NCBI GenBank assembly: GCA_947453945.1
Contig: CANGJB010000006.1
Location: 1-64,000, forward strand
Reading direction: 5' to 3'
Origin: Sphingomonadaceae bacterium
GTDB lineage: Bacteria > Pseudomonadota > Alphaproteobacteria > Sphingomonadales > Sphingomonadaceae
DNA length: 64,000 nucleotides
In this document: positions 48,330-58,225 of the stretch, in pieces
Position numbering within the stretch: the first letter of the stretch is position 1
How the letters are laid out: every line of letters begins with the position of its first letter
Translations under genes and position numbers: made by a program
Notes under the pieces: generated by a model
Databases searched by the model: none
Seen by the model: the letters and a program-made list of their open reading frames with translations, nothing else
What the model was told of the DNA's origin: nothing

Positions 48330-49335
48330 GCGGCGCCTCCGCGCGGAGAGGCCGGGCGAGGAGCTGCGCCACAAGCGCACGCGGCGAAATAGCGCCATCG
48401 AGCAGCGCCGCGACACCTTCGGCAATCGGCATGGCGATCTCGTGGTCCGCAGCCAGGCGGGCCAGAACAGGCGCGGTGAATGCGCCTTCAGCCACTGTGC
48501 TGCGCTCTGCCAGCAAAGCCGCCGCGCCGCCGGTCCGCTCACCATCGGCGCCCAGCGCCATGCCGAGCGCGAAGTTGCGGCTTTCGGAGGACGAGCATGT
48601 CAGCACGAGATCGCCCAGCCCGGAAAGGCCGGCCAGCGTCTCCGCCTCCGCGCCCATCGCCAGGCCCAGCCGCTGCATTTCGGCAAAGCCCCGGCTGATG
48701 AGGGCCGCGCGGGCATTGGCGCCAAGGCCAAGGCCCTCTACCACGCCGCAGGCAATCGCGAGCACGTTCTTGACCGCGCCGCCGATGGAAGCGCCGATCA
48801 CATCCGCCGAATAGTAGGGCCGGAACGCGGGCCGCGCGATCACCGGCGCGAGCCGATCCCACTGCACCGCGCCAGCTGCGCAGGCGAGCGTGACGGCGGT
48901 GGGCAGCCCAGCCGCCACTTCATGCGCAAAGGTCGGGCCGGAAAGCACGGCCAGCGCCGCCCCGGGCGCGGCAGCGGCTGCCACCTCGCTCATCAGGCGG
49001 CCCGTGCCCTGCTCGATGCCCTTGGCGCAAAGCACGATATCCGCGCCCTGCGGCGCCAACACGCCCAGCACTGCGCCCAGATGCTGCGCCGGGGTGACCA
49101 TCAGCAGCACGGGCAGCGCGGCAAGATCAGCAAGGTCGCCCGTTGCCCGGACCGCGCCATGGAGCACGGCGCCGGGCAGAAAGCGCGGGTTTTCGTGGCG
49201 CGCGTTCACCGCATCGACCACATCGGCCTCACGCGCCCAGAGCAGCGCCGGGCGGCCATCGCTCGCCAGCATCTGCGCGAGTGCAGTGCCCCACGCGCCG
49301 CCGCCCACGACGCCGACTTGTGCGCCCATGCTCAT
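48322..49335 (-). CDS. gpsA: NAD(P)-dependent glycerol-3-phosphate dehydrogenase
   Basis: A 337-residue enzyme converting dihydroxyacetone phosphate to glycerol-3-phosphate for lipid synthesis. [21 protein letters not shown] is the NAD-binding start; [32 protein letters not shown] and the catalytic Lys in [45 protein letters not shown] are standard, as is the C-terminal [17 protein letters not shown]. The start ATG overlaps the tsaD stop (ATGA at 49332-49335). The pairing of gpsA with tsaD is common in many bacteria. Its stop overlaps the flippase start. Confidence 0.94.
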   Translation of the reverse strand: MSMGAQVGVVGGGAWGTALAQMLASDGRPALLWAREADVVDAVNARHENPRFLPGAVLHGAVRATGDLADLAALPVLLMVTPAQHLGAVLGVLAPQGADIVLCAKGIEQGTGRLMSEVAAAAAPGAALAVLSGPTFAHEVAAGLPTAVTLACAAGAVQWDRLAPVIARPAFRPYYSADVIGASIGGAVKNVLAIACGVVEGLGLGANARAALISRGFAEMQRLGLAMGAEAETLAGLSGLGDLVLTCSSSESRNFALGMALGADGERTGGAAALLAERSTVAEGAFTAPVLARLAADHEIAMPIAEGVAALLDGAISPRALVAQLLARPLRAEAPRG

Positions 49336-50381
49336 GCCTTCACCCCCGCGCCGCGCACGGGTTCGGCATCCGGATCGAGCGGCCAGCGCGGGCGCGCCAG
49401 AACATCGAGCGAATCGGTGAGGCCAGCGGCGAAGCGTTCAGCTCCGGCCCAGCCGATCATTGCCGCATTATCGGTGCAAAGCCGCGGCGGCGGGGCGACG
49501 AGCGGCAGGCCCGCGCTGCGCGCCAGGGCAGTGAGCGCACTGCGCAAGGCGGCATTGGCGGCCACTCCGCCGGCCACGACCAGCGCGGTCACCGGGCCGG
49601 AGCGTTCCAGCGCGCGGCGAGTGCGGTCGATCACGCAGTCGATGGCGGCTTGCTGGAAGGAAGCGGCGATATCAGCAGAATCGTGGATGCCGGCGGCATG
49701 GGCGCGCATCACCGCGCTCTTGAGGCCGGCGAAGGAAAAATGCGGCTCTGCGCTGCCCAGCAAGGGGCGCGGCAGCGGCACGGCGCGAGAATCGCCCTCG
49801 CGCGCCATGCGTTCAACCGCAGGGCCGCCGGGGAAACCGAGGCCGAGGATCTTGGCGGTCTTGTCGAACGCCTCGCCCAGCGCATCGTCGATAGTGGTGG
49901 CAAGGCGGCGATACTGGCCAAGCCCGCGCACCTCAAGGATCTGGCAATGCCCGCCCGAGGCCAGCAGCAGCAGATAGGGAAAGGCGAGCGAAGGGTCTGC
50001 CAGCCGCGCCGAAAGCGCATGGCCTTCCAGATGATTGACCGCGATCAGCGGCTTGCCCGCCGCCATCGCGAGCGCCTTGGCCGTGACCAGCCCGACCATC
50101 ACGCCGCCGATCAGGCCCGGCCCGGCGGTGGCGGCAATCGCGTCCATGTCGGCCAGCGTCAGCCCGGCGTCGGAGAGCACGGCGCCAACCATCGGCGCGA
50201 GGGTTTCGACATGGGCACGCGCGGCGATTTCGGGCACGACTCCGCCATAAGGGCGGTGTTCTTCATCCTGCGAGGCGATGCGCTGCGCGACCACGCGCGC
50301 GGCGAGCGTGTCGGCGGCACCGTCGATCACGGCGACGGCGGTTTCGTCGCAGGAGGATTCGATGCCGAGGATGATGGCCAT
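49332..50381 (-). CDS. tsaD: tRNA threonylcarbamoyladenosine transferase subunit
   Basis: A 349-residue ASKHA-fold protein that transfers the threonylcarbamoyl group to A37 of ANN-decoding tRNAs. [22 protein letters not shown], the metal His pair [45 protein letters not shown] and [12 protein letters not shown] are typical, with [12 protein letters not shown] at the C-terminus. Partner genes tsaB, tsaE and tsaC are not in the window. It diverges from hemC with only 45 bases between the starts, so the promoters overlap. Start at 50381. Confidence 0.96.
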   Translation of the reverse strand: MAIILGIESSCDETAVAVIDGAADTLAARVVAQRIASQDEEHRPYGGVVPEIAARAHVETLAPMVGAVLSDAGLTLADMDAIAATAGPGLIGGVMVGLVTAKALAMAAGKPLIAVNHLEGHALSARLADPSLAFPYLLLLASGGHCQILEVRGLGQYRRLATTIDDALGEAFDKTAKILGLGFPGGPAVERMAREGDSRAVPLPRPLLGSAEPHFSFAGLKSAVMRAHAAGIHDSADIAASFQQAAIDCVIDRTRRALERSGPVTALVVAGGVAANAALRSALTALARSAGLPLVAPPPRLCTDNAAMIGWAGAERFAAGLTDSLDVLARPRWPLDPDAEPVRGAGVKA

Positions 50382-50426
50382 GGGAGACTTTCCCTTAGAG
50401 ACATTCCCCGTTACGGCAAGTCACGC

Positions 50427-51380
50427 ATGAACAAGCTCGCCACACCCGCCCTTGGGCCCACCGCTGCAAACCCGCTCAAGCTGGGTACGCGCCGCTCACC
50501 ACTCGCCATGGCCCAGGCCGAGGAAACCCGCGCGCGGCTGTGCGCCGCGCACGGCTGGGAGGAGGCCGCTGTCGAACTCGTCACCGTGGTCGCCAGCGGC
50601 GATCAGGTGCTTGATCGTCCGCTTGCCGAAATCGGCGGCAAGGCGCTGTGGACCAAGGAACTTGACGCCTGGCTGGCGGACGGCAGCATCGATTTCGCGG
50701 TCCATTCGATGAAAGACGTGGAAACCGAGCGGCCCGAAACCCTCATCATCGCCGCCGTTCTCCCGCGTGAAGACGTGCGCGACGTGCTGGTGGGCGCAGA
50801 CAGCGTCGCTGCCATTCCGGCAGGCGCGCGCGTCGGCACCAGCGCCCCGCGCCGCGCCGCGCAGATGCTCAATGCCCGGCCCGACCTTACCATCGTGGGC
50901 TTTCGCGGCAATGTCGCAACGCGGCTGGGCAAGCTCGAAGCGGGCGAGGCGGACGTGACGCTGCTTGCCGCCGCAGGGCTCAACCGCTTGGGCCAGAACG
51001 GCATCGGCAGCCCGCTGCCGGCGGACACGTGGCTGCCCGCCCCGGCGCAGGGCGCCATCGGGATCGAATGCCTCGCTGCGCGGGCCGATCTGCGCGCGCT
51101 GCTCGACGCCATCGATGACAAGCCAAGCCATGCCGCGATTCGCGCCGAACGAGCCCTGCTGCACGGCCTTGGCGGCACCTGCCACAGCCCCATCGCGGTC
51201 CTCACCACCGCACAGGGCGATACGCTGACCTTGCGCGCGGCACTCTACAGCCCCGATGGCGCAGAGCGGATCGAGGCCAGCGCCACGTTCCCGGCAAGCG
51301 ACAACGCCGGCCCCGCCGCGCTCGCCCGCACGCTGCTGGACAGCGCGCCCGAAGCGATCCGCCGCCACTTCACGGGTTGA
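50427..51380 (+). CDS. hemC: hydroxymethylbilane synthase (porphobilinogen deaminase)
   Basis: A 317-residue enzyme joining four porphobilinogens into hydroxymethylbilane for heme. LKLGTRRSPLAMAQAEE, VASGDQVLDRPLAEIGGKALWTKELD, DFAVHSMKDVE, GTSAPRRAAQM, FRGNVATRLGKL, LPAPAQGAIGIEC and GLGGTCHSPIAVL with the Cys that bears the dipyrromethane cofactor are visible. The start ATG 50427 (MNKLATPALGP) is set by the tsaD start being 45 bases upstream; earlier in-frame reading is shadow sequence. hemD follows after 10 bases. Confidence 0.95.
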   Translation: MNKLATPALGPTAANPLKLGTRRSPLAMAQAEETRARLCAAHGWEEAAVELVTVVASGDQVLDRPLAEIGGKALWTKELDAWLADGSIDFAVHSMKDVETERPETLIIAAVLPREDVRDVLVGADSVAAIPAGARVGTSAPRRAAQMLNARPDLTIVGFRGNVATRLGKLEAGEADVTLLAAAGLNRLGQNGIGSPLPADTWLPAPAQGAIGIECLAARADLRALLDAIDDKPSHAAIRAERALLHGLGGTCHSPIAVLTTAQGDTLTLRAALYSPDGAERIEASATFPASDNAGPAALARTLLDSAPEAIRRHFTG

Positions 51381-51390
51381 TGGCGCCGGG

Positions 51391-52083
51391 ATGATCCCGG
51401 TCATCGTCATCCGCCCCGAACCGGGCAATGCCGCGACAGTGGCCGCTGCGCATGCGCTAGGCCTCAACGCGCTGGGCTTCCCCTTGTTCGACATGGCGCC
51501 CGCGGCGTGGGTCGCGCCTGATCCTGCACCCTACCGCGCCTTGCTGGCGGGCAGCGCCAACGTGTTCCGCCTCGGCGGCGCGGGCCTTGCGCATCTTGCT
51601 GGCCTGCCCGTCCACGCGGTTGGCGCGGTGACAGCTCAGGCGGCGCGGGATGCCGGGTTTGCCGTGGACGCCATTGGTGAGGGCGGCCTGCAGCCCATGG
51701 TCTCGGCCCTGCAGCCCGGGCGCTACTTGCGGCTGGCAGGCGAAAAGCGCGTGCCGCTCGCCATGCCCGAAGGCGTCATGGTGGACGATGTGGTGGTCTA
51801 TGCCGCCGCGGGCCTTCCCATCCCGCAAGTGCTTTCCGACCTGCTCCTGCAGCCTGCCGTGGTGCTGCTCCATTCGGGCGAGGCGGCAGCGCATTTCGCC
51901 GCAGAATCGGGGCGGCTGGGCGTCCGGCATGACCAGATCGGGCTGGCCTGCCTTGCGCCGCGAATCGGGGCGATGGCGGGCGAGGGCTGGCAACATATTG
52001 AAATCGCTGAGACACGTAGCGATCAAGCAGTGCTGGCACTCGCCGTTCAAATGTGCGAGAAAGTGTCACTAAGAGGACACTAA
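51391..52083 (+). CDS. hemD: uroporphyrinogen-III synthase-like protein
   Basis: A 230-residue protein placed directly after hemC. The sequence MIPVIVIRPEPGNAATVAAAHALGLNALGFPLFDMAPAAW is the usual HemD opening (VxRPEpgnaxt), and AVGAVTAQAARDAGF and a two-domain pattern follow. HemD proteins diverge strongly, so the call rests on this opening, length and gene order. It closes and inverts hydroxymethylbilane to uroporphyrinogen III. Stop at 52083; the next gene starts 18 bases later. Confidence 0.85.
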   Translation: MIPVIVIRPEPGNAATVAAAHALGLNALGFPLFDMAPAAWVAPDPAPYRALLAGSANVFRLGGAGLAHLAGLPVHAVGAVTAQAARDAGFAVDAIGEGGLQPMVSALQPGRYLRLAGEKRVPLAMPEGVMVDDVVVYAAAGLPIPQVLSDLLLQPAVVLLHSGEAAAHFAAESGRLGVRHDQIGLACLAPRIGAMAGEGWQHIEIAETRSDQAVLALAVQMCEKVSLRGH

Positions 52084-52101
52084 CAACTGAAAAATGATCC
52101 T

Positions 52102-53007
52102 ATGCAGGACATGACCTTTGGTTCGCCCCTAGCTCTGCAACGCAACCGGACCGGTCGCGGGCGAGCGGTGCTGACTGTCCTATTCCTTATCGCAGCCCTT
52201 GCTGGCGGTGTCTGGTACGGCTGGAAAACCGGCTGGCTGGAATTGCATGTCTCGGGCTCGCCGACCACGCCGGTGCCGTCACCTTCGGCCTCGATGTCGC
52301 AGGCTGCGGCGCAGACCACCGCCAATCTTGCCGCAACAGACGCCGCACTGACCGCTGCTGCCGCCCGCGTTTCCGCGCTGGAGCAGCGCCTTGCCGAGCT
52401 GAACCAGCAGGCCGCTGCCGCTGCCGGACAGGCCGGGCAGGCCGAGGCGCTGCTTGTCGCCTTCGCGGCACGGCGCGCGATAGAGCGGGGCCAGCCGCTT
52501 GGTTATCTGGAGGCGCAGCTGCGCGTGCGCTTCGGCAGCACCCAGCAGGCTGCGGTCGACCGCGTGATCGCCTCCGCACAGAAGCCGGTGACGCTGGCGA
52601 GCCTGAGCGAGGCGTTCGAGAAATTGAGCCCGCAGCTGATCGGCGGCGCGGCGAGCGAAGACACCTGGGACTGGCTGACCCGGCAGGCGGGCGAACTGTT
52701 CGTGATCCGCCACGCCGACAGCCCCTCCCCAACCGGCGAAAGCCGCGCGTTGCGGGTGCGTGAGGCATTGGCTGGCGGCCGCATCGATATGGCCATCGCC
52801 GAAGTGGAGCGCATGCCGGGCAAGGATGCGGCGACCGAATGGCTTGCCCACGCGCGCGAATATGTCGTTACCGAGCACGCGCTCGACCAGCTGGAGACAG
52901 CGGCGCTGTCCTTCCCGCCGACGCCGCCTGTGGCAAAGCCCGAGACGACCTCTGCCCCCGCGCCTGCGGCGGCTGCATCACCGGCTCCGGGCCAACCCGC
53001 CGTCTGA
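52102..53007 (+). CDS. mitofilin/HemX-like membrane coiled-coil protein
   Basis: A 301-residue protein with one N-terminal membrane helix (about 22-44, AVLTVLFLIAALAGGVWYGW), an Ala/Gln-rich coiled coil (about 70-120, AAAARVSALEQRLAELNQQAAAAAGQAGQ) and a helical C-terminal domain about 120-260. The layout resembles the mitofilin-like (COG4223) proteins commonly found after hemCD in Alphaproteobacteria, in which the heme link is from gene order only. Ends with a Pro/Ala-rich tail. RBS is not obvious. It lies 10 bases before the convergent UbiH-like gene. Confidence 0.75.
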   Translation: MQDMTFGSPLALQRNRTGRGRAVLTVLFLIAALAGGVWYGWKTGWLELHVSGSPTTPVPSPSASMSQAAAQTTANLAATDAALTAAAARVSALEQRLAELNQQAAAAAGQAGQAEALLVAFAARRAIERGQPLGYLEAQLRVRFGSTQQAAVDRVIASAQKPVTLASLSEAFEKLSPQLIGGAASEDTWDWLTRQAGELFVIRHADSPSPTGESRALRVREALAGGRIDMAIAEVERMPGKDAATEWLAHAREYVVTEHALDQLETAALSFPPTPPVAKPETTSAPAPAAAASPAPGQPAV

Positions 53008-53017
53008 CGGCGGCCAA

Positions 53018-54256
53018 TCAGGCCGGTTGCAGCAAGCTCGGCAAAGTGCCGCTCATGCCGCGCGCCTCGTCCATGAAGAAGCGCTTGAGCGCGGGGAAGC
53101 GCTGCACACCTGCCATGCCCAGCCGGCGGATCGCTGAAGGCAGCCGCCCCGGCACGCCGAATAGCCGCGTCAGCACATCGGTCGCGGCCGAAACCATGAA
53201 GGTATCCGCCGCGCGCCAGTGTTCATAACGCGCGAGCACTTGCGCGTCCCCGGGATCGAGGCCGAGCCGCATGCCTTCGGTCAGCACTTCGATCAGCGCC
53301 GCGACATCGCGCAGGCCCAGATTGAGCCCCTGCCCGGCAATCGGATGCATCCCGTGCGCGGCATCACCCACCAGCGCGAGCCGGCCTGAGACCATGCGCG
53401 CGGTGTGGTGGAAATTGAGCGGCCACGAAGAGCGCGGCCCCATCAGCCGCACCTCACCCAGCACATCGCCCATCCGTTCCTGCACCGCGCTCTGGAATGC
53501 GCCGTCGGGCAGGGCCAGAATGCCCGGCGCATCCTTTTCGCCCACTGTCCACACCAACGCGGAGCGGTGACGGCCTTCCGCATCATCGAGCAGCGGCAGC
53601 AGCGCGAACGGCCCCGCCGGATAGAAGATTTCCCACGCGACATTGCCGTGCGGCTTGCTGTGCGCCAGCCCCACGATCATCGCGCGGTGGCCATAGCTCC
53701 AGCGCGCGGGGGTGAAGCCAGCCTCGTCGCGCGTGGGGGAAGCGCGCCCTTCGGCGCCCACCAGCAGGCGGCCCTTCACGGTGCGGCCATCGGCCAGCGT
53801 CACGGCAACGCCGTGATCGCCGCGCTCGCGCTCCGCCACACGGGCGTTGGGCAGGAAGGTGATCAGGCTTTCCTTGGCTGCCGCCGCATACATCGCAATG
53901 CGCAGATCGCGGTTGGCAAACATGCGCCCCAGCGTGCCGTCTTCAGGGCCGGGCTGGAAATCGATCCGGCCCGGCTTCATCCCGTCGGTCACCGCGATCG
54001 AGGCAATCGGGCAGCCGAGCGGCTCAAGCACTTCGGCCAGGCCGAGATGGCTGTAGAGGTTCCAGCTCGCGGTCGAGATTGCAGAGGCGCGGCCATCGAA
54101 GCCTTCCGCCGTTTGCGCGGCGGGATCGGAATTGTCGATCACCACGCTCGGGATGCCCGCTTTGGCAAGGCCGATGGCCAGCGTCATGCCGACCAGCCCG
54201 CCGCCGAGGATCACGATATCCGAAGAGATCATCTGGTTTTCGGGGGTCTCGCTCAT
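53018..54256 (-). CDS. UbiH/UbiF-family FAD-dependent hydroxylase
   Basis: A 412-residue flavoprotein monooxygenase for ring hydroxylation in ubiquinone synthesis. SDIVILGGGLVGMTLAIGLAKAGIPSVVIDN (FAD Rossmann), GRASAISTASWNLYSHLGL, LVGAEGRASPTRDEAG and RLALVGDAAHGMHPIAGQGLNLGLRDVAALIEVL with the GD motif are the family marks. Which ring position it hydroxylates cannot be told; UbiH, UbiF or UbiL types are near-identical by eye. The start at 54256 overlaps the phosphatase stop as ATGA, so the two are translated together. Confidence 0.9.
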   Translation of the reverse strand: MSETPENQMISSDIVILGGGLVGMTLAIGLAKAGIPSVVIDNSDPAAQTAEGFDGRASAISTASWNLYSHLGLAEVLEPLGCPIASIAVTDGMKPGRIDFQPGPEDGTLGRMFANRDLRIAMYAAAAKESLITFLPNARVAERERGDHGVAVTLADGRTVKGRLLVGAEGRASPTRDEAGFTPARWSYGHRAMIVGLAHSKPHGNVAWEIFYPAGPFALLPLLDDAEGRHRSALVWTVGEKDAPGILALPDGAFQSAVQERMGDVLGEVRLMGPRSSWPLNFHHTARMVSGRLALVGDAAHGMHPIAGQGLNLGLRDVAALIEVLTEGMRLGLDPGDAQVLARYEHWRAADTFMVSAATDVLTRLFGVPGRLPSAIRRLGMAGVQRFPALKRFFMDEARGMSGTLPSLLQPA

Positions 54257-55947
54257 GGATGGGCTCCGCAGGTGGTGCCGGGTCCGGCATCAAGATCAAG
54301 GCAGCGCCCGTCGAACGCGCCCGCCGGAACCGGCAGGCCGACCAGCGCGGCGAGCGTGGGCGCGATGTCCACCGTCTCGACCGGGCTGGGCTGCTCGAAC
54401 CCGGTCATGCCCTTGCGCCAGAACAGCATCGGCACGCGCCGGTCATAGTCCCAGGGCGAGCCGTGCGTGGCGACATAGCCCGGCCCCGGTGCCGGAATCG
54501 GCACAACGCCGCGCTTCAGCATCAGCACCACATCGCCCGAAAGCGGCTTGTAAAACGAGGCCTTGGCGCGATCGATCAAGGACCAGGTTTCGGGCGAGCC
54601 CGAAGGCGCGGGCGCGGCGGCAATTTCGTCTGATGTAAAGGCGGCGGCGACTTCAGGGTTGGCCAGAAGCTCCGCCTTCAAGGCCGCCAGCGCGCGCGCC
54701 TTGTCAGCCGGCGCCAGATCGCGGCGCAGCCACATATCGCCCGAGGCGCCATCAGAGAGGACCAGATCCTTGGCATCAAGCCCGGTCTTGGCCGCGACTG
54801 CCGCGCTCAGCGCATCGGGCAGCAGCGTCTTGCTCACGCGGTGGGCGGCGGGCAGCGCCTGCTCTTCCAGCCGCTCGGGCAAGTCGAACCCGCCATGATC
54901 GGCGGTGAGCACCACGGCATAATCGAGCCCTCGCTGATCGAGCGCGATGAAGAAATCGCCCAGCGCCAGATCAAGCTGCTGGAGCTGGATGCACATTTCC
55001 GTGCCTTCGGTCCCATAGCCATGACCGACATAGTCGGTCGCCGAAAGGCTGACCGAGAGCACATCGGGCGTGGCGTTCTTGCCGAGCTTGTTCTCGTCCA
55101 CCAGTTCGGTGGCGAGATCAAGCGTGGCGCGGTCCATGCGGGGCGAGGCGCGGAAGCCGTTCTTGTCACCCGGCGCCAGTGCGAAGCGGCCGGTGCCGAC
55201 CGCGAACGCGCCGCCCAGCGGCACTGCGCGGTCCTTGCCCTTGCACCAATCTGGCAGCGGAAGTTCGGGCGCGCCCTGCGCCAGCACTTCGCCGAGCGCC
55301 TTGTTCTCGTTCACCGCCGCCGTGCTCAGCGTGCGCCCATCGAGCGAGGTGAAGCCTGCGCCCTTCCACCAATAGACCGCATCGATCACATGCCCGCCCA
55401 TCATCAAGGCGGCGCGGTCCTTGCCCGAAACCGCGACATTGCGGCTGGTGGGCCACAGCGCCTTGATCCGATCGCCCAGCGTGGGAACGAGGAGGTGGCC
55501 GACCGAGGCGACATAGTCCTTCGGGTCTGCCGCCGCCTTGGTCTCATCCTCGGCGCAATAGACCGCCTTCTTGCCGCGGAGGACCGACTGGTCGATCCAC
55601 GTGTTCGCGATGATCCCGGTGCGCGCGGGATGGACGCCGGTCAGGATCGTCGAGTGGCCGGGGCAGGTCTCGGTCGCGGCATGGCTCTGATAGCCTGAAG
55701 GAAACACCGCGCCCGAAGCGAGGCGCGCAAAGCCGGCGGTGAAGTGCGAGCGGTATTGCGCGAACAAGTCGGCGGAGAACTGGTCGATCGAGATTGCGAC
55801 GATCAGATGCGGGGCATTGGCGGCAGGCTGGACGGCGGGCGCGGGCGCGGGCTTGGGTACTGGGCGGGCGACGCCAGCGGGCGGCAGCGCCACCAGAGCG
55901 GCCAGTGCGACACCCAGAGCGAGAGACCGGAACGTGCGAAGCGCCAT
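54253..55947 (-). CDS. PafA/SPAP-type alkaline phosphatase
   Basis: A 564-residue exported phosphatase of the alkaline phosphatase/NPP superfamily. A signal peptide (MALRTFRSLALGVALAALVALPPAGVA) precedes HLIVAISIDQFSADLFAQY, with the first metal Asp (Asp55), and the nucleophile segment SHAATETCPGHSTILTGVHPARTGIIAN, in which a Thr replaces the Ser of E. coli PhoA; then SLSATDYVGHGYGTEG and LTADHGGFDLPERLEEQ with further metal ligands, and VATHGSPWDYDRRVPMLFW near the C-terminus. This matches the phosphate-irrepressible PafA and the Sphingomonas SPAP enzymes. It is coupled to a UbiH-like gene. Confidence 0.92.
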   Translation of the reverse strand: MALRTFRSLALGVALAALVALPPAGVARPVPKPAPAPAVQPAANAPHLIVAISIDQFSADLFAQYRSHFTAGFARLASGAVFPSGYQSHAATETCPGHSTILTGVHPARTGIIANTWIDQSVLRGKKAVYCAEDETKAAADPKDYVASVGHLLVPTLGDRIKALWPTSRNVAVSGKDRAALMMGGHVIDAVYWWKGAGFTSLDGRTLSTAAVNENKALGEVLAQGAPELPLPDWCKGKDRAVPLGGAFAVGTGRFALAPGDKNGFRASPRMDRATLDLATELVDENKLGKNATPDVLSVSLSATDYVGHGYGTEGTEMCIQLQQLDLALGDFFIALDQRGLDYAVVLTADHGGFDLPERLEEQALPAAHRVSKTLLPDALSAAVAAKTGLDAKDLVLSDGASGDMWLRRDLAPADKARALAALKAELLANPEVAAAFTSDEIAAAPAPSGSPETWSLIDRAKASFYKPLSGDVVLMLKRGVVPIPAPGPGYVATHGSPWDYDRRVPMLFWRKGMTGFEQPSPVETVDIAPTLAALVGLPVPAGAFDGRCLDLDAGPGTTCGAHP

Positions 55948-56134
55948 ACGGGTAACCTTCCTCGATACTCGTCCGAACCGGCATTGCCTGCCTCGGTTCG
56001 GACCGCTGCGTGATGGCCCCGGCGGCGGATGCGCGCAAGAGGCCTCGCGAGGCTCCCTGCCCGCAGAGGCAACGCGCGCGGCGCGGGCTCGTGGGCAGGT
56101 GGCCAAAGCGATCCCTGTGGGATAGACGTAACTT

Positions 56135-58225
56135 ATGGCATTACTGCGAAACATCGTCCTGCTGCTTGCGGCCTGCTGGCTCATGCTGGCGGGGCAGCCC
56201 GCCATGGCCCAGCTGGCAGGAGGCCCTGCCCATATCCGCGCCTCGCTGCTGGCCGAACGGCCTGCGCGGCCCGGCGAGACAGTGACGCTGGCAGTGCTGA
56301 TGCAGCCGGACAAGGGCTGGCACGGCTACTGGACCAATCCCGGCGATGCGGGCCTGCCGATCATGCTCGAATGGACGCTGCCGGCTGGTGCGGGCACCGG
56401 ACCGCTCGAATTCCCGGTCCCGCAGACGCTGCTGGTGCAAGGGCTGATGAACCATGTGTATGAGCATGACTACGCCGTGCTCGTGCCGTTCACCGTGCCC
56501 AAGGATGCCGCCCCCGGCACCACCCTTCCAATCACCGCCAAGGCCAGTTGGCTCGCCTGCACCGAGGCGATCTGCGTGCCCGAAAGCGCGACCTTGCAAG
56601 GCACGGTTACGGTGGGAAGTGGCCCCGCCGATCCGCGCTTCGATGGCTGGCGCGCGGCGCTGCCTGCTCCGCTGGACCGGCAGGGCACCTTTGCAGCTTC
56701 CCCCACAGGCTGGCGCCTTGCCGTGCCGTTTCCGGCGGGGGCAGCGATTGGCGCGCCGCACTTCTTCATCCAGTCCGAAGGTGTGGCCAGCTATGCCAAG
56801 CCGCAGGCGTTCAGCCGAGTCGGCGATACGCTGGTGATCGAACTCGCCAAAGCATCCTTCCCCGCGCCTGAGGCGCCCGCAACACTCGCAGGCGTGCTCT
56901 CGCTCGGCAACGGCGCCAAGGGCGAGAGCCTTGGCGGCATTGCGCTGACCGCCGCGCCGGGCACAGTGCCCACTGGCGGCACGCCGCTAAGCAAGGGCGA
57001 TGCCCCTGCCCCCTTCTCCGCCGCGACGCTGGCGCTTGCCATCCTCGGCGCGCTGGTGGGCGGGCTGATCCTCAATGTCATGCCCTGCGTGTTTCCGATC
57101 CTGAGCCTCAAGGCCATGGCCTTGGCGCGATCCGGCAGCGATCATGCCAAAGTGGAAGGCGTGGCCTATACGGCGGGCGTGATGCTGGCCTGCATGGGGC
57201 TCGGCGCGGCAATGCTGGCCTTACGCGCGGCGGGCACGCAAGTCGGCTGGGCGTTTCAGTTGCAGGATCCGGGCGTGGTGGCGCTGCTGTTGCTGCTCGC
57301 CGTTGCGATCACCGCGAACTTTGCCGGGCTTTACGAACTGCCCGGGCTTTCGATCGAGAGCGGTTCAGGCGCGGCTAAAAGCGGCTGGGTGAGCGCATTT
57401 GGCACCGGCCTCCTGGCCGCCTTCGTCGCAACGCCCTGCACCGGGCCGTTCATGGCGGCAGCCGTCGGCGCGGCGCTGGTATTGCCGGCATGGGCGGCGA
57501 TGGCGGTGTTTGCCGCGCTTGGTTTCGGGCTGGCGCTGCCGTTCCTGCTGCTGGGCTTCGTGCCCGCGCTGCGCCGCCTGCTGCCAAAGCCCGGTGCGTG
57601 GATGGAGCGTTTCCGCCGCGCCATGGCCGTGCCGATGGGGCTGACTGTGGTGGCGCTGGGCTGGCTGGCGTGGCGCCTTGGCGGACCGGCCTATGCCGCC
57701 GGAGCCATCGCGCTTGCGGTGCTGATCGTGGTGCTGCTGATCGCGATAGGCCGCGCGCAGCGGCGCGGGGTAAGCTCCGCGCGCTGGGCGCTGCCCGGAA
57801 GCGTGGCGCTCGCCGCACTGGCGCTGATCGCCGCGCCGCGCCTTGCCGCCGAAGGACCGGGCGGCGCGGTGGAAGCCGGGCTGCTCGATGCCAAGCCCTT
57901 CAGCGAAGCCGCCCTCGCCGAAGCGCGTGCGGCGGGCAAGCCAGTGTTCGCTTATTTCACCGCCGACTGGTGCCTTTCCTGCAAGGTCAATGAAGCGGCA
58001 GCGATCGAGCGCGAGACGACGCGCGATGCCTTCCGCAAGGCAGGCGTGGTGGTGCTGGTGGGCGATTGGACGCGGCGCGATCCGAAGATCACCAGCTTCC
58101 TCTCGCAGCAGGGCGCGGCGGGTGTGCCGCTTTACCTGTGGTATCCAGCCAAGGCGCCCGAGCCGCAGAAGCTGCCGCAAGTGCTGAGTGCGGATCTGAT
58201 GGCGGGACTGCCGGCCAAGGGGTGA
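56135..58225 (+). CDS. dsbD: DsbD-type thiol:disulfide interchange protein
   Basis: A 696-residue transmembrane electron carrier that moves reducing power from cytoplasmic thioredoxin to the periplasm. Signal peptide about 1-26, an N-terminal alpha-domain with CTEAICVPESATL (Cys pair), eight hydrophobic membrane segments including ILNVMPCVFPILSLKAMALARSG and VATPCTGPFMAAAVGAALVLPAW with the membrane Cys pair, and a C-terminal thioredoxin domain with FTADWCLSCKVNE (CxxC written CLSC). Order and length fit DsbD/ScsB. It could keep the TlpA-type lipoprotein at 5943 reduced. Overlaps the next gene by GTGA. Confidence 0.93.
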   Translation: MALLRNIVLLLAACWLMLAGQPAMAQLAGGPAHIRASLLAERPARPGETVTLAVLMQPDKGWHGYWTNPGDAGLPIMLEWTLPAGAGTGPLEFPVPQTLLVQGLMNHVYEHDYAVLVPFTVPKDAAPGTTLPITAKASWLACTEAICVPESATLQGTVTVGSGPADPRFDGWRAALPAPLDRQGTFAASPTGWRLAVPFPAGAAIGAPHFFIQSEGVASYAKPQAFSRVGDTLVIELAKASFPAPEAPATLAGVLSLGNGAKGESLGGIALTAAPGTVPTGGTPLSKGDAPAPFSAATLALAILGALVGGLILNVMPCVFPILSLKAMALARSGSDHAKVEGVAYTAGVMLACMGLGAAMLALRAAGTQVGWAFQLQDPGVVALLLLLAVAITANFAGLYELPGLSIESGSGAAKSGWVSAFGTGLLAAFVATPCTGPFMAAAVGAALVLPAWAAMAVFAALGFGLALPFLLLGFVPALRRLLPKPGAWMERFRRAMAVPMGLTVVALGWLAWRLGGPAYAAGAIALAVLIVVLLIAIGRAQRRGVSSARWALPGSVALAALALIAAPRLAAEGPGGAVEAGLLDAKPFSEAALAEARAAGKPVFAYFTADWCLSCKVNEAAAIERETTRDAFRKAGVVVLVGDWTRRDPKITSFLSQQGAAGVPLYLWYPAKAPEPQKLPQVLSADLMAGLPAKG

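Noticed and set aside
48208..49977. A 589-codon plus-strand frame opposite gpsA and tsaD
   Set aside because: Antisense shadow across two conserved housekeeping genes.
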